Positions 22,755-34,877 of a stretch of DNA of 64,000 nt are shown here, one piece after another; within the stretch, counting starts at the first letter, position 1; each line of letters starts with the position of its first letter. The translations under genes and the position numbers were made by a program. A model generated the notes under the pieces. It worked only from the letters and a program-made list of their open reading frames with translations. It ran no database searches and had not been told where the DNA came from. Source of the DNA: Gonocerus acuteangulatus (lineage: Eukaryota > Arthropoda > Insecta > Hemiptera > Coreidae); assembly GCA_946811695.1 (NCBI GenBank), contig OX328123.1:18604610-18668609 (forward strand), in the 5' to 3' direction.

Positions 22755-25700
22755 AATATACTTGGGAAAGTACTAAAACTATATATAGTTTTTAATCACC
22801 TGCTATTGAGAGATCGCTGTAACTCCACATATCTTGGCTTAATCACTTTGTGATTAAAACAAAGAGATTTGTGAACTTGAGAATTCTTCAGGTTTTTGTA
22901 TTGACTTACGTATTTATATAATCTCAAGCATTTACGAATACTAATGTATTCCATTTCTTCGTCACCGGCAGCGTAAGTACTTAGAACTTCGCTGGTCGTG
23001 TTATACAACATTTCAATACATCTGTAAAACAAATAAAAATGAATTAACCAGCAGACAAATTTAATTAATCATGAGTGATATCAGTTCATCTAGAGAAAAG
23101 AATAATAGAATTGAATTAATAATTAATCAGTCCCGTAACAGGCCGCTAAGGGCACAGGGGGGGGGGTGCCCCCCCAGATCTACAGTATCTGCGATACTGT
23201 AGAAGTATCTGATTCTTGACCATTCGGCACACTAGGGAGATAGTGTGGTCAGCACTATGCTCCGGCCTAGGGACGATCTGGGACCCCAAATCCAACCCTC
23301 GAACTGAATTAATACTTAATACAACTAAATCGAATAGAACAAATGAGAGTTCTAAGCTTTTAAATTTAATCTTTTTAAATATGATATTACAAAATTTACA
23401 TGAAAAATCTTGAAACAGCCCCGATTTTTTCCGTCGTTATATGTATGTATAAGAGTATATAAAAGTCCGATTCGCAGGAACTGCATCATCTTAGCGCGGT
23501 TCCGTTCATATCCCTATTGTCATTTGAAAAGCTTAGAATAGAAACAGATAATATTTTGTTCAAAGGCCTTTGTTCAAAGGGGTTTATGACTTTAATTGGT
23601 CGGGTCCGCCAGACCCCAGAATCCTCTTCTAGAGATACTTATTTCATACGTTTCAATGCATTGAAAAATATCAAAATTTTTCACATTTTCTTGTGTTTTT
23701 CTACTATAGTAATAATTCGACAAATAAAATCAATTAAAAAATAAAATAAAAAACCAACAGCATAAAGGCAATTAAAAATATTCAAAAGACGTCATCGAAT
23801 CTCTTTCTATTGGCAAGCTATATTTCTAACAATGAATTGTTTTTCTTATTTTAATTAATCTGTTTTATTGTCAAATACATTATCCAACTATAAGCAATTA
23901 AAAAATATCAAGGAATAAAAACAGACAAAAAAAAAAACGAAATCAATTACTTCAAAGTTTAAGCACTTATTTCTCCGATTGACATCGCTTATTCAAAACT
24001 TTCTTCAAAACCTTTTTTGTAGACCATTTAGTAAGCTTTCGAATAGTAACCTTTCGATTCACAAGATTTTCAACCGTTTTCGAGATATACATGAAAGTAT
24101 ACGAAGTTCCCAAAACTTTTCATGTCTGTTAAAAAAATATTTTATTCTAACCCTTCCTTATCTCAAAACGTAACCTAAATTTCAACATATTAGTTTTGAT
24201 GAAATTCGAACATGCAGAAAATATTTCAACTGAATCCCATGATTTTAAGTACCCAAACCAAAATCGTTATCCAACAACTATTTTTCCAATTTTCTCGAAA
24301 ACGGTTAAAGCTATCTCCTTAAAAATGGTTTCATTCGTTTTCCTAGGCCAAGAAGCCTATTAAACGAGTACGAAGTAAGCGGAACGATTTTTTTCACGCA
24401 ACATTCGTGCCAAAAACCATGTTCCGGTGGGCGGATTCTGCTGGTTAACGAACTTGACCTTTCAAATTAGACGAAAGATTTTTGTACGAAATTCCATCAA
24501 AATCGGACTATTTTTGAGCTGTCAGGGCCTGAACAGACAAATATATATATATATATATAACTTTGAACCACCGTCATTTTCGGTCTCTAGGGGTTCTGAA
24601 ACGCAAAATTTTCTAGTCGGCACTTCCGGATTGTTTCATGAGATTAACCTTATAAGCGGGGTTCCTCCCTATGAACCCCGCTTATAATATTTATTTTTTG
24701 GTTCATCGTTGAAGAGATATCCGGTCGAGAGTATAAAAATCTGTGTTTTTTCCCATAATGACAGACATTCAAAAGCGGATATTTCGAAAACTAAAGATAT
24801 CTTGAAAAACTTTATTGAATAGAACTTTTAGGAAATTAAATCAGCTCTCATTTGTTATAGATGGTCATGTCGCTAGGACCCACGGTTTCCGAGATATAAG
24901 CGAAAACCAGAAAAATGGGACCTTCTAAACCCCCCCTCCCCCCGGCACAAAGGCTACGGGTGAGGACTTTTGATACGTTGACCTCCTAACTAGCCGAAAC
25001 AATGTTATGAAGTCAAAAATTGTGTTCCAAACATTTCCATCTATAAATCTTAGTTACCTGGACTATTATTCGCTAAATTTCAGATTTCACGATGAACACT
25101 GAAATTATTTTTACGTTTGAAGGAAAATATATAAAATATCAAAGTAATATGGTAATACTGAAGGAGAGTGTCCTCAGCACCGATTTTCTTCAAAGTTTGC
25201 ACTATAACGTATTTTGATGCACTAAACACGAATCCGTTGAAAAAAAAAAAAGTTGCTCGCAACTAGGAAAGAAGTTATTAAGCACTAAAGTTCACTGGTA
25301 TGGAGGTTATAAAAGACGGGCTAAACAGCTTATATGTAAACACGCGCATGCGCAATAGTCCTTAATCACGAAGTGTAATTGAAATTTAGACTCACCTGTG
25401 GTAGCTGACTTGGTCGTAAACTGTCGCTTTTGGGTATACGTGCTATGCGTTTCCGCTCGCTCCGCTACGCTCCGCTCGCTCAAGGATCAAAACCCCTAGT
25501 CAATCCAACTCGCAGAAATTAAAAGAATTCTATGCCCAAAAGTCTTCCAAGGCATTCTAATCCTCCTAGACATCTTCAGACGCGATGTTCGGTGGATATA
25601 AGTGTTGGTAAATTTTTGCGCAATCGAGAGAATTACTCAAAACTTTGTTTTGTATTAAAAATTTGAGTAATTCTTCTCGATTGTGGATAAGAATTATGAA

Positions 25701-26960
25701 GTCGTGTAACTTCATTTTTTCTACAAAAAAACACTTTCTACAAAAAACTGTAATAACTATAACAATAACAAGCTAATTACAGCTTAGAGGGAATTAGTGA
25801 AGCTTAGAAGGAACAAATCATAAAGGCATTAGCTAATTATTAAGGGATTTATGTTGTATAATACTTTTCAGGAGCGAAACAAGAAATTTGAAGAATGTTT
25901 CATTATTTAAAAAAAGGTTTCTGAATAAATAAGTGTTGGTAAATTTTAATAATTGATAGTTAATTTCAATTACACTTCTTCATTAAGGACTATTGCGCAT
26001 GCGCGAGTTTACAAGTACGTTGTTTATGCGATCGTTTGTAACCTTCATAACAGTGAACTTTTTTTTTAAATAACTTCTTTCCTAGTTGCGAGCAACTTTT
26101 TTTTTCAACGGATTCGTGTTATTACGTGTTAAAATACGTTATAGTGCAAACTTTGAAGAAAATCGGTGCTGAGGACACTCTCCTTCAGTTTTACCTGTAA
26201 TATATATTATTGAAAGGAATGCAATACTCTACAACCCTATAACCGTTATTTATTTTTTGGGTTCATCGTTAAAGAGTTATCCCGTCAAAAAGGGGAAAAA
26301 ATATGCGGCGAAAGTGTTTTTCCCCAAAATGGCCGACTTTGAAGAGCGGATATTTCGAAACCTAAAGATATCTCGAAAAACTTTGTAGGATAGAACTTGT
26401 AGGAAATTTAATCAGCTTTCATTTGTTATAGAATAGTCATGTCGCTAGGACGCAGGGTTTCCGATATATAAGTGAAAACCCGAAAAATGTGACCTTCTAA
26501 ACCCCCCCTCCCCCCCCCGGCACAAAGGCTAGGGGCGAGGACTTTTGATATGTTCACCTCCTATCCTATTGTTTTGATACAGCTCGTAATGTTATGATAC
26601 AACTCTTTTATAGCCTGTATAACAGTCAACTTTAGTGCTTAATAAATACTGTTCTACTCGTTACCGCCAGCTTTTTTTACAATTTATTCTTAATTACGTT
26701 AAAATGAATAAGTATACGAAGTTTCATGAAGATCGGAGTCTGGGCAGTTTTCGCTCAGATTAACCCAAATAATGTCTGAAATTTTATTTTTTCATCTGTT
26801 TCAGGAATAATTTCTACACTTACTTGTCTAAGTTTTTTTCTTCTACTGGTTCATCGGCTATTTTCTCTAGCGCGAACATTGAGTCGCATACATGCAGAGG
26901 CAATATCTGGCGTTCCCCCATTCTCAAGAAATGATAAAGCTTCCTTGTTCTTTCAACCTC
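18418..26960 (-). CDS. Unrecognised spliced gene, at least seven exons
   Basis: Minus-strand exons, in transcript order: 26921-26824 (from a possible ATG; the open frame reaches 26960), 23021-22800, 22224-22151, 22070-22006, 21332-21193, 18853-18583 and 18501-18418 with TAA. Every intron starts GT and ends AG, and all six junction phases agree, giving about 317 residues from the ATG. The protein is helical, charged and coiled-coil-like, with many Lys/Glu/Tyr and a basic C-terminus (KRRKVDWFSKRVKTA). Segments include LPLHVCDSMFALEKIADEPV, VPLDP-AETSIDMEKVKEID and VDPFVLGLGKEKSQKEL. No transmembrane segment, signal peptide or catalytic motif was seen, and I know of no match. The codons before the ATG also look coding, so upstream exons may be missing. 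Introns hold satellites, SINEs and palindromes. Very unlikely to be chance, given six consistent junctions and a polyadenylation signal. Confidence 0.8.
18967..19330. repeat. 44-bp GC-rich hairpin array, 8 units
   Basis: Exact 44-base period from 18971 to 19323. Each unit contains the near-perfect palindrome CCCGCACTGGTGCGGG, followed by a spacer such as CTGACAAAGACGATGTCCC. Units vary at a few positions (CACGAGTGCAGG in the last two). It lies in the intron between exons ending at 21193 and starting at 18853, just outside the latter. Confidence 0.9.
19745..20440. other. Intronic non-coding DNA
   Basis: Begins with AACTAGCTGACTACCCGTG, like the start of the repeat at 5626. No coding or further structure was recognised. 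Confidence 0.35.
20453..20925. repeat. 138-bp satellite-like tandem repeat
   Basis: Units with GGTATCACTTCGCC start at 20577, 20715 and 20853 (138-base period), with a shorter unit before them (mark at 20473) and a truncated one after. Because 138 is a multiple of three, a 107-codon minus-strand frame stays open through the units. It shows no family motif and is not called as a gene. Confidence 0.85.
21650..21700. repeat. (TA)n microsatellite
   Basis: Uninterrupted TA dinucleotide tract within an intron of the unknown gene. Confidence 0.9.
22530..22750. repeat. AT-rich palindrome plus (TA)n
   Basis: 22530-22675 is an inverted repeat with ~65-base arms (TATAGAATATACTCTACAAT at left, its complement at right) around a short centre. 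A (TA)n tract follows at 22690-22750. It lies in a short intron of the unknown gene, near the donor at 22799. Confidence 0.8.
23129..23310 (-). mobile_element. SINE, 3' part (family of 16695)
   Basis: Minus-strand copy of the tail half: GGCCGGAGCATAGTGCTGAC, CTAGTGTGCCGAATGGTCAA, and AGTCCC-type end. It also has the variant piece TAGGGACGATCTGGGACCCC seen at 2219. Confidence 0.7.
23960..24560 (+). repeat. Dispersed repeat, plus-strand copy
   Basis: Diverged counterpart of 17105-17515: CCTTTTTTGTAGACCATTTA, AAAACTTTTCATGTCTGTT and CAACTGAATCCCATGATTTT correspond in order. Ends with GAACAGACAAATATATATAT. No coding. Confidence 0.6.
24685..25000. repeat. ~320-bp direct repeat, copy 1
   Basis: Matches 26245-26575 in the same orientation (TTTGTTATAGA-TGGTCATGTC, CCTTCTAAACCCCCCCTCCC, GGCACAAAGGCTA). 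The two copies bracket the inverted repeat 25157-26190. Non-coding, inside the first intron of the unknown gene. Confidence 0.75.
25157..26190. repeat. Inverted repeat with GCGCATGCGC palindromes
   Basis: Arms 25157-25388 and 25960-26190 are inverted copies (CTGAAGGAGAGTGTCCTCAG and its complement). Each arm carries GCGCATGCGC (25344-25353, 25995-26004). The ~570-base centre includes GC-rich GCTCGCTCCGCTACGCTCCG and a small hairpin (25640-25685). No coding; the frame at 25080-25262 is an artefact. Confidence 0.75.
26245..26575. repeat. ~320-bp direct repeat, copy 2
   Basis: Second copy of 24685-25000, diverged by perhaps 10-15 percent by eye, with longer C runs. Confidence 0.75.
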
Positions 26961-27441
26961 ATTTTGTGGTCACATGAATATTTTTTTTTGTCATGTGGTT
27001 GAGCAATTTGAATGACCCAATTAATTTAATTTAAAACTGGGACGAGTTTTTTGATAGAGCTCATTCGGAGAAATCAGTGCTTAAAGGGAGTAATTTCTGC
27101 TTAGGATACTGTCTGTCTCCTGTTGTGGCTCCTAAGATCTTGCTTCGCTTTGAGATTTTATTTTATAATTGTTAAATTTGTTCACGAAAGATTAAGACAA
27201 AACGGTACTTACTGGTTAAACGGTAGTTACTGGATCATGGATAACGCATTTGTATTGGTCTATTCCTATGAGCAATTCTATTGGCCATTGTGTTTATAGA
27301 AACCGTCTTGTTCCCTTTCTATTTAGAACGCAATTTATTGTTTATTTTACTGAAACAAAGAAAGCTCCGTTAAATTGCATATCGGTCCATTATCCACCGA
27401 AAAACCATCCTTGATCTATATTATTAACGAGTTGGGTAGAC

Positions 27442-27575
27442 TAGAGTTTAGATATAACCTTAAACGAGCGTAGCGAGCAGAAACGCATAGCAATTATGCC
27501 AACAATTAACAATTAACATAAGTGCTACGCGTTTTCGCTCGCTCAAGGTTATATTGAAACTCTAGTCAACCCAAA
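27442..27575. repeat. Imperfect palindrome
   Basis: GACTAGAGTTTAGATATAAC at left pairs with GTTATATTGAAACTCTAGTC at right, with inner GCGAGC repeats. Related GC-rich words occur at 25448-25490. Confidence 0.7.
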
Positions 27576-27649
27576 TCTTTGATAATATTGGCAAAAACTC
27601 AATTGTCGCCCTGATCCAAATCTCTGATCCAGATATCTGAGAGTCGGTA

Positions 27650-27885
27650 GTGAGAGCGAGGCTGCAGCCCCCCCCCCCCTGAAATCGGTAAACATTTGTC
27701 ATAAAAACCTTAAAAATAAATTAAATAAGATCACGTAGTTCAGAAGAAATATTTATTTTGGGGTGTAATAGCGTTTTAATTGGCTAACTATTCCAAGTTC
27801 TAGATTGTTAGTATTCCATACTCCCCAAAAGCTCTCAGCCCCCTCCTTGAAAATATTTTCTATATTCGCCTATGATTAGCTATTT
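27650..27885. repeat. ~235-bp dispersed repeat, copy 1 of 3
   Basis: CTATTCCAAGTTCTAGATTG and TTGTCATAAAAACCTTAAAA also occur at 44840-45080 and 46160-46385. C-rich runs flank it in each case. Non-coding. Confidence 0.75.
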
Positions 27886-28303
27886 CCATTCCAAGCTTTG
27901 CAAATGATACAAGGTTTTCGAACAGAAACGCGCTAAGATGTCGTAGGTACCTACTGTGAGTCGGACGTTTGTTTTGTTGATTGATAAAAAAAAACACTAG
28001 TGGTTTGGCAGAGGATATAACTAACTAACAAACATTTAAATCACTATGTGTGCTCAGGGCTCATAGCCATAGTTGCGAAGCCCTTATAATGAAATAAATA
28101 AATAAATAAAAAATCAACTGTAAGTTGAGTTACTTCAAGAATTTAAGTCACTAATACTTGTAATAATGATGTTATTTTTTAACAATTAACGATTATCGCA
28201 CCAGAATAAATTATAAATATATTATATGAAAAATCATTGAAATATCGATTTTATATTAGTGACATGCGTTTTAAAATTAACTAAAAAGGAAAATAACTTT
28301 TAC

Positions 28304-28613
28304 CTGAATGTTTGTGATAAAACACTGACAAAAGTTACCTCTTTATTTATTAAAATGTCCTTATTGTTTGGGAAGGTTAATCCCGGTTACAAGTTTATGT
28401 ACTTGTTGATAAGTGTTTTTTGATTTTTGTGTTCTCATCCCTTTTGGGGTTTTACGATTTTAAATGGCGCCTTGTCATGGAAAGTCTTTAAGTAGAGTGA
28501 TTCAGCATTACATAGTATTTGTGGCCTTGATTTTCCCCACCGACGCCGGCTAATCTCGTAGAATACAGTAGTTCTTAGCAAATCATCAGGCTTGAGTCTC
28601 TAAATCCTGCAAC
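28304..28613. promoter_or_regulatory. Candidate bidirectional promoter region
   Basis: MGST1 starts at 28614 on the plus strand. On the minus strand ATTCAG-GTAAAAG at about 28304 could be the donor of a non-coding first exon of the unknown gene. No TATA box was convincing; the proposal rests on the divergent arrangement and this weak donor. Confidence 0.3.
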
Positions 28614-31600
28614 ATGAGTGAAGACATTCAGAAGTTATTGTCTCTAGACAATGCGGTATTTAGGGCTTATCTATTTTATTCTAGTATTTTGGTTATGAAA
28701 ATGTTGTTGATGGCTGTATTAACTGGACGACAGCGGTATGCAAAGAAAGTAAGAAACATTCCACTTTATTTCTTTTTTTATTTTGCTTTGAAGTTTTCAG
28801 TAATCACCTATAATAATCTTTAAGGAATAATAGTGCTTTCAGCAACCAGTCATCACTGTTATTGAGCTATAAAATTATAATGACCAATAAACTGTAAAAA
28901 CCAACTTAATTGGTTATAAAAAAAGTTCAGTATTTTGCCATCCTTATAGGTTTTGTTGTATTTTTACAAATATTTCACACTGTTTATGTACTATGATCCA
29001 ATTTTATTATCATTTTTTTTTTATTGTTATGTATTTTAATTTCTAAATTAGATAAGTCTATTCTTTATTGTTTGTTTTATTCTTGAAGACTGAGCGTTCT
29101 ATAAATCTTTGCCAGCTTAGGGGTCTTCAAGTCTTATATTATTTTTCATTGAGGGGTCATTCCATGTCAAATCAACACACTTTTCAGACTTGATGTCTCA
29201 GATTTTCATGATTTTTGGTATACAGTAACATATCATAGACTTATGAAAAAATACCAAATTTCAGCTATGTAGCACAATTATTTTTTATGTTATTAATTTT
29301 TAAAGATTTAAATTTTTATGAAAAAGTGTCATATTTTGGTACCTTTAGATGCCTATAGGCTCGCAACCAGTGATGATATAAACCTGGGAGTGGTTTCATT
29401 TTAAAGTTATTGAATGGGGCTTTAATATGATATGCCACAAAGTAGTGGTTGCATTAAAAAAAAATTGGAAATTTTAAATTTAAATCTTAAAATTTAAATT
29501 TCTCAAAAAGTGGCAATTTTAAAAATTTCAAAAAATTACCAAAAATGGTTTGTAATGTCTAAATACATATGGCAAAATTTTATCATGGGATCTCAATGGG
29601 ATCAGGAGATACAGGGTTTCATAAATACACGTTTTGTCAAAAATACCAGAATTATTAGCGTTTCAGAAAATTTTGAATAGTTCATTGAATGAAATAAGCA
29701 TTGGATATTAGCTGTACATTTTTCTAATGGAGAAAGATCACATAAACACATACCATTAGAAGTCCAATATTATTAGTAAAGTTAACAAATTAGTTCATCG
29801 AGACTTTAATCGTTAGAAGAGACCCACACATTTGTTCACTTCACAGTCTCATAAACTATATGTTTGGCCAGTCTGTGTCACGCAAAAGGGATCCTCCGTA
29901 TATCAGGTGGCGTGGGATGTATAAATGAGGGCGATGGACCTGAAGGATGGAGGAAAGTAACTTCCACTTTACTGCAATCTTCATCTTTATCCAAAACATA
30001 ACTCAACCACCAAGTGTCACCATAGATTGATATTGCATACCCACTAATATCTGCTGTTTGTCCTTTACATCAGGAAATATGCTTGAAACAACTGCGGAAG
30101 AAAATAATTTTACATTTACTTTGGTTCCACATTTGAGAGGTATAAAGGCATGAAATTTCTGGGTGCCTGGAATAGGTATAGCTGTATTTTACCGGTTGGA
30201 CAGTTCTTCAGTTTTAATGTATTCTTCAAGGGTCACAAATACAAAGTCTATGTTTGATATGTTTTGATGTGACCATTTAAACAGTTGCCTTGCATCCATA
30301 ATTTGGTCCTGATATGGTCTTTGTAGGCTTGCTCTGGCTGCTAAACTTTTTACTCTGGCCCCCAGCCCATGGTCCTTTGGCATGTGCTGTTGCTGAAAAA
30401 TGCCATTCAGCCTCAGCTCCGAAATCTTGCTTGTGATTACACAAGTTTATAAAGTTTTTTTTAAATTTTTGTATTGGGCCTCAGAGCCATCAGAAAAATA
30501 GAAATTTTGTTTGGGAGGCCTTTGAAACTTACATTTCAGATATTCCATGAACTTTGTTTGAAACAGGTAGAAGGCCGTACGTAGTGTTGTGGTTGAGGCA
30601 GTCAGATATTACTACAAAATTTAAATGTTTGATTTCTATCTCCTTAAAATACACTACAAAAGGGTGAATACTTGCCTGACTATTTGACCAATGGTATGAT
30701 TGTGCCTCATCTTGCAAGATGATGGAATAATTCTCAGAAAAGACACAAATGACAGCCACTTCACATTCCAGGAGATTTTCCTTGGTATGTCTCAAAAAGT
30801 AACTTTGTTATTTTGCTATGAAGTGATGGCAAAGTGATTTAAAGAGATGTTTCCAATCATGGTACAATAAAGTAATCATTGGGTTTTATTAATTTTCTAG
30901 TGTCCTACACACTGCTTAGAAAATTAGTAATTAAAAAATATAATTTTACTAATTTGGTACATTACTTACAACACATGTGTATCTTTGAGGCACTGTTTAT
31001 GTGACCTTTCTCCATTAGAAAAATGTACAGCTAATATCCAATGCTTATTTCATTCATGAACTATTCAAAATTTTCTGAAACGCTAATAATTCTGGTATTT
31101 TTGACAAAACGTGTATTTATGAAACCCTGTATCTCCTGATCCCATTGAGATCCCATGATAAAATTTTGCCATATGTATTTAGACATTACAAACCATTTTT
31201 GGTAATTTTTTGAAATTTTTAAAATTGCCACTTTTTGAGAAATTTAAATTTAAAATTTCCAATTTTTTTTTTAATGCAACCACTAGTTTGTGGCATATCA
31301 TATTAAAGCCCCATTCAATAGCTTTAAAATGAAACCACTCCCAGGTTTATATCATCACTGGTTGCGAGCCTATAGGCATCTAAAGGTACCAAAATATGAC
31401 ACTTTTTCATAAAAATTTAAATCTTTAAAAATTAATAACATAAAAAATAATTGTGCTACATAGCTGAAATTTGGTATTTTTTCATATACCTATGATATGT
31501 TACTGTATACCAAAAATTATGAAAATCTGAGACATCAAGTCCGAAAAGTGTGTTGATTTGACATGGAATGACCCTGAGACGTTTCAGCTCGAGCAATTAT

Positions 31601-31960
31601 CAATCTATATAAAAGTGGGTGCATCTTGTGTATGAAAAAATGGAAGCATATTAATCTTGAATTCTTGTAATTATACCTTAGTTGTTTTTATATAGATTAA
31701 TAATGGTGTGAAAACTAAACAAGTCATCTTCACGATAAATAAATTACGATTTGACGGCCCCTAAGCCGGCAAAAGTTTACTATTTGGGAATAATTGAGCA
31801 AAACAATAAATTTGGAATTATTACTTATTAGTTCGCCCTCTTACATGATATCATTGATAAATAAGCGAAGGAGTGAAGAATATCAAGGGTGTGTTTGTAA
31901 TTTAAGCCGGTTTGAATCAGCTTCTTTTTATTGTTAAAATGGTAGTGACTTTTAATCAGT

Positions 31961-31991
<31 letters not shown>

Positions 31992-34729
31992 TCAAAAGTA
32001 TTATATATGAATTCAAATATGTTTTTTTACAATATAACATGACATTGTTCCAACGGCCTTAGCCACGTTGAATGAAACACTTCTCGAAGATCACTGAATA
32101 TAAGCAAAGTCGAGCAGGGCCATTCCTTTAATGATAACCACCAGGGAAAAACCATTTGCCATTATTAAAAAGGTGGCGACCTGTAGATATCCCCGTGTTA
32201 ATCGCCCTAAAGTTAATATGCTATAAAAGAAAGGACATTTATGGATTTATCTCAAACAATTTTTGTTATTTTATTTAAATTTTAACGTCCATTATTATTA
32301 ACTAAGAATTTGGGATGGGTTATCTATAGGTTACCACCCTTTTCTAGCCGGGATAGGGTTGATGCCTTTTCTTTTTTCTAAAGAAAAGCCACCACCCCAT
32401 CGTGGGAATGGAACCCACGACCCTTGGCATGGAGTGTTTAGTGCTCACGCCTTAACACTAATGGCAAACTGGGCCTCCTAGGGCATAATAAAATGACCAA
32501 GAAGCCTCCAAATAGGTCAAGTTAATTGAGGTGCGATTATTGGTAGCTGAAACAATTTTTGATTTGAAATTTTTAAAACTTAATTATTAGGGGTCTCCCG
32601 TGGTCTAGTGGCTAGCGCGCTAGATTCATAAGCGGGAGATGGTGGGTTCGATCCCCACCGGCGCCAGAGATTTTCTCATCTCAGGGCTCGCTGAGAAAAT
32701 TCCTGGCTGCACCCTGGAGGCCGGCGCTAATGGCCAAGATTTGTCGATGCGCCGTAAAAAAAAAAGAAACTTAATTATTACTTCTTTAAATGTTTTCAAA
32801 TAACACACTAAGGATAAGGAGATGGTGTGGTCAGTACTATGCTTTATTTCTTCCTTTGCAGGCATCTTTTATTACTAGGTGGGCCTACCCACGATCTGGA
32901 GCTCTGCCTCTGACCCTTGAAGAATGACAATGGAAGATAAAATGTTTAGTGGGCGTCCGAGTTTCAAACTTGGGTTCTCCAGAAAATGGGTCGAATGCTT
33001 TAGCACTTAGTGAGTCAACTCACCCTAAGATGAAAATTCTTGCATAATTATTCAATTTCTTCTCCTTAAATATTTGTGTACAGTTACCAGCTTATCTGCC
33101 CACCAATCTTCTGCGAACATGACCTTGGACTTTTCAAATTTTTGGAGAGAAGTTTGCCAGTAATCCTCAAGTTTATTTTTCAGTACCTGAAGTGATGAGA
33201 TATTTATCATGATGAAGTGATCCCCTACACAAGGATGAAATAATATACAATATCAGGTTAATTCATAAGTTCCCGCAAGACATAAAAAAAACCAGATGTT
33301 TGAGGGTCATGATTAATCTTCTGAATCCTGTTTGCATTAACATATTATATTCATCATTTTTTAATTAGCTAATATAATTATATTCCCAATAATATAATTT
33401 ATCAGGTAATTAATTATTCTATCGTTTAAAGAATCCAAACCTGACTCAGTAATATCTTTAATAGATAAAGCAATCAATGATTGATACAAACAATGTTTAT
33501 CGTATAATTTTGGGTTCTGCTAATTTGATTGGAAACCAAAGTAGATTGATGTTAGTGGCCTAATAATAATTTAAAAATATTATAAATAAATAGAAATTTA
33601 AAAAAGAATGATTGTAGCTTAATTAAAACAATATAGTAAGAAAGTAGACTGTTATAAAAAATAAATAAAAAAAAAATATCCTCAGGAAACTGTGAGGCAT
33701 CAATTTGTTAGCTGACCAGAATTTGACTGTTTTTTACTACTGATATTAATCAAGATGGTGGCCTTCTCCAGCAGTCAGGTACAGGCCGTGGCTGACGGTG
33801 GGCTTCCCCAGCAGTCACCACACTCCTCACTCTTTTCGTTTAAAGACGGTGGCCTTCTCCAGCAGTCAGGTACAGGCTGTGGCTTGCTGGCGATGGGTTT
33901 CCCCAGCAGTCACCCCATTCCTCACTCTTTATCGTTTAAAGATGGGCTTCTCCAGCTCTTTTAGACTATTAGTGGGTTATAAGCATGCATTAGTGGAGGG
34001 TGCATTGCGGGCTTGCAGGTATGGCGTCAGGGACCACCGGTACCTTCTTTGTTGCTTAGCTGTCAACAAAATCATGACAATTATATCTGTACTGGGCCCT
34101 TCCCTTATTCTTATTTGTTCACCCCTTCTTCAGTTTGTCTCTGGAGTAGTTACAGAGCAGTTGTCCACTACTTAGAAGAACATTAAATATTTCAACAAAA
34201 CACAAAATTAACTTTAAAAAACTTTGAAATGGCTAAAAACAAGTGTGCCCACATTTGACACATAACACATTTCATCCACAACTCTTTCCGAGTGTTTTCA
34301 GAGAACAAAAAATGCTAATTTTATCACTTGACTCTGGTTTCCGGAGAAATGAAGATCCTGGGGAACATAGCAGTTTTCTAACGACTCTTTACATATTTAA
34401 ACCACCCTCATCTAAGAAAGACGACAACTATCCTATGCAACCTATAAGCGCGCGCGACTTAAGGTCTGTGTCAAAATGTAGCTTAAGAATAAGAACATGA
34501 AAAGAAAACGATTTCACAGAGCTCTCAAAAGTTCGCAGCACAGAAGGAGCACCAATTTGCACAATAAAGCACGGTGCATTCAGACTACTGGAAATAATGG
34601 TTCCAACTGATCACTGATATCTTAAACTAGCAAAAGCCTGCATATACCACTCTCCTGTCCTCGCCACCAGTCTTCAATCCCTCCCATAGCCATTATGAAG
34701 GGGTGCTGCCCATATTACATTATACACCT

Positions 34730-34799
<70 letters not shown>

Positions 34800-34828
34800 A
34801 AATATGAGCAGCACCCCTTCATAGTGGC

Positions 34829-34877
<49 letters not shown>

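Noticed and set aside
32591..32668. tRNA gene (good A and B boxes, CAT in the anticodon region)
   Set aside because: The acceptor stem does not pair and a SINE body with poly-A follows directly.
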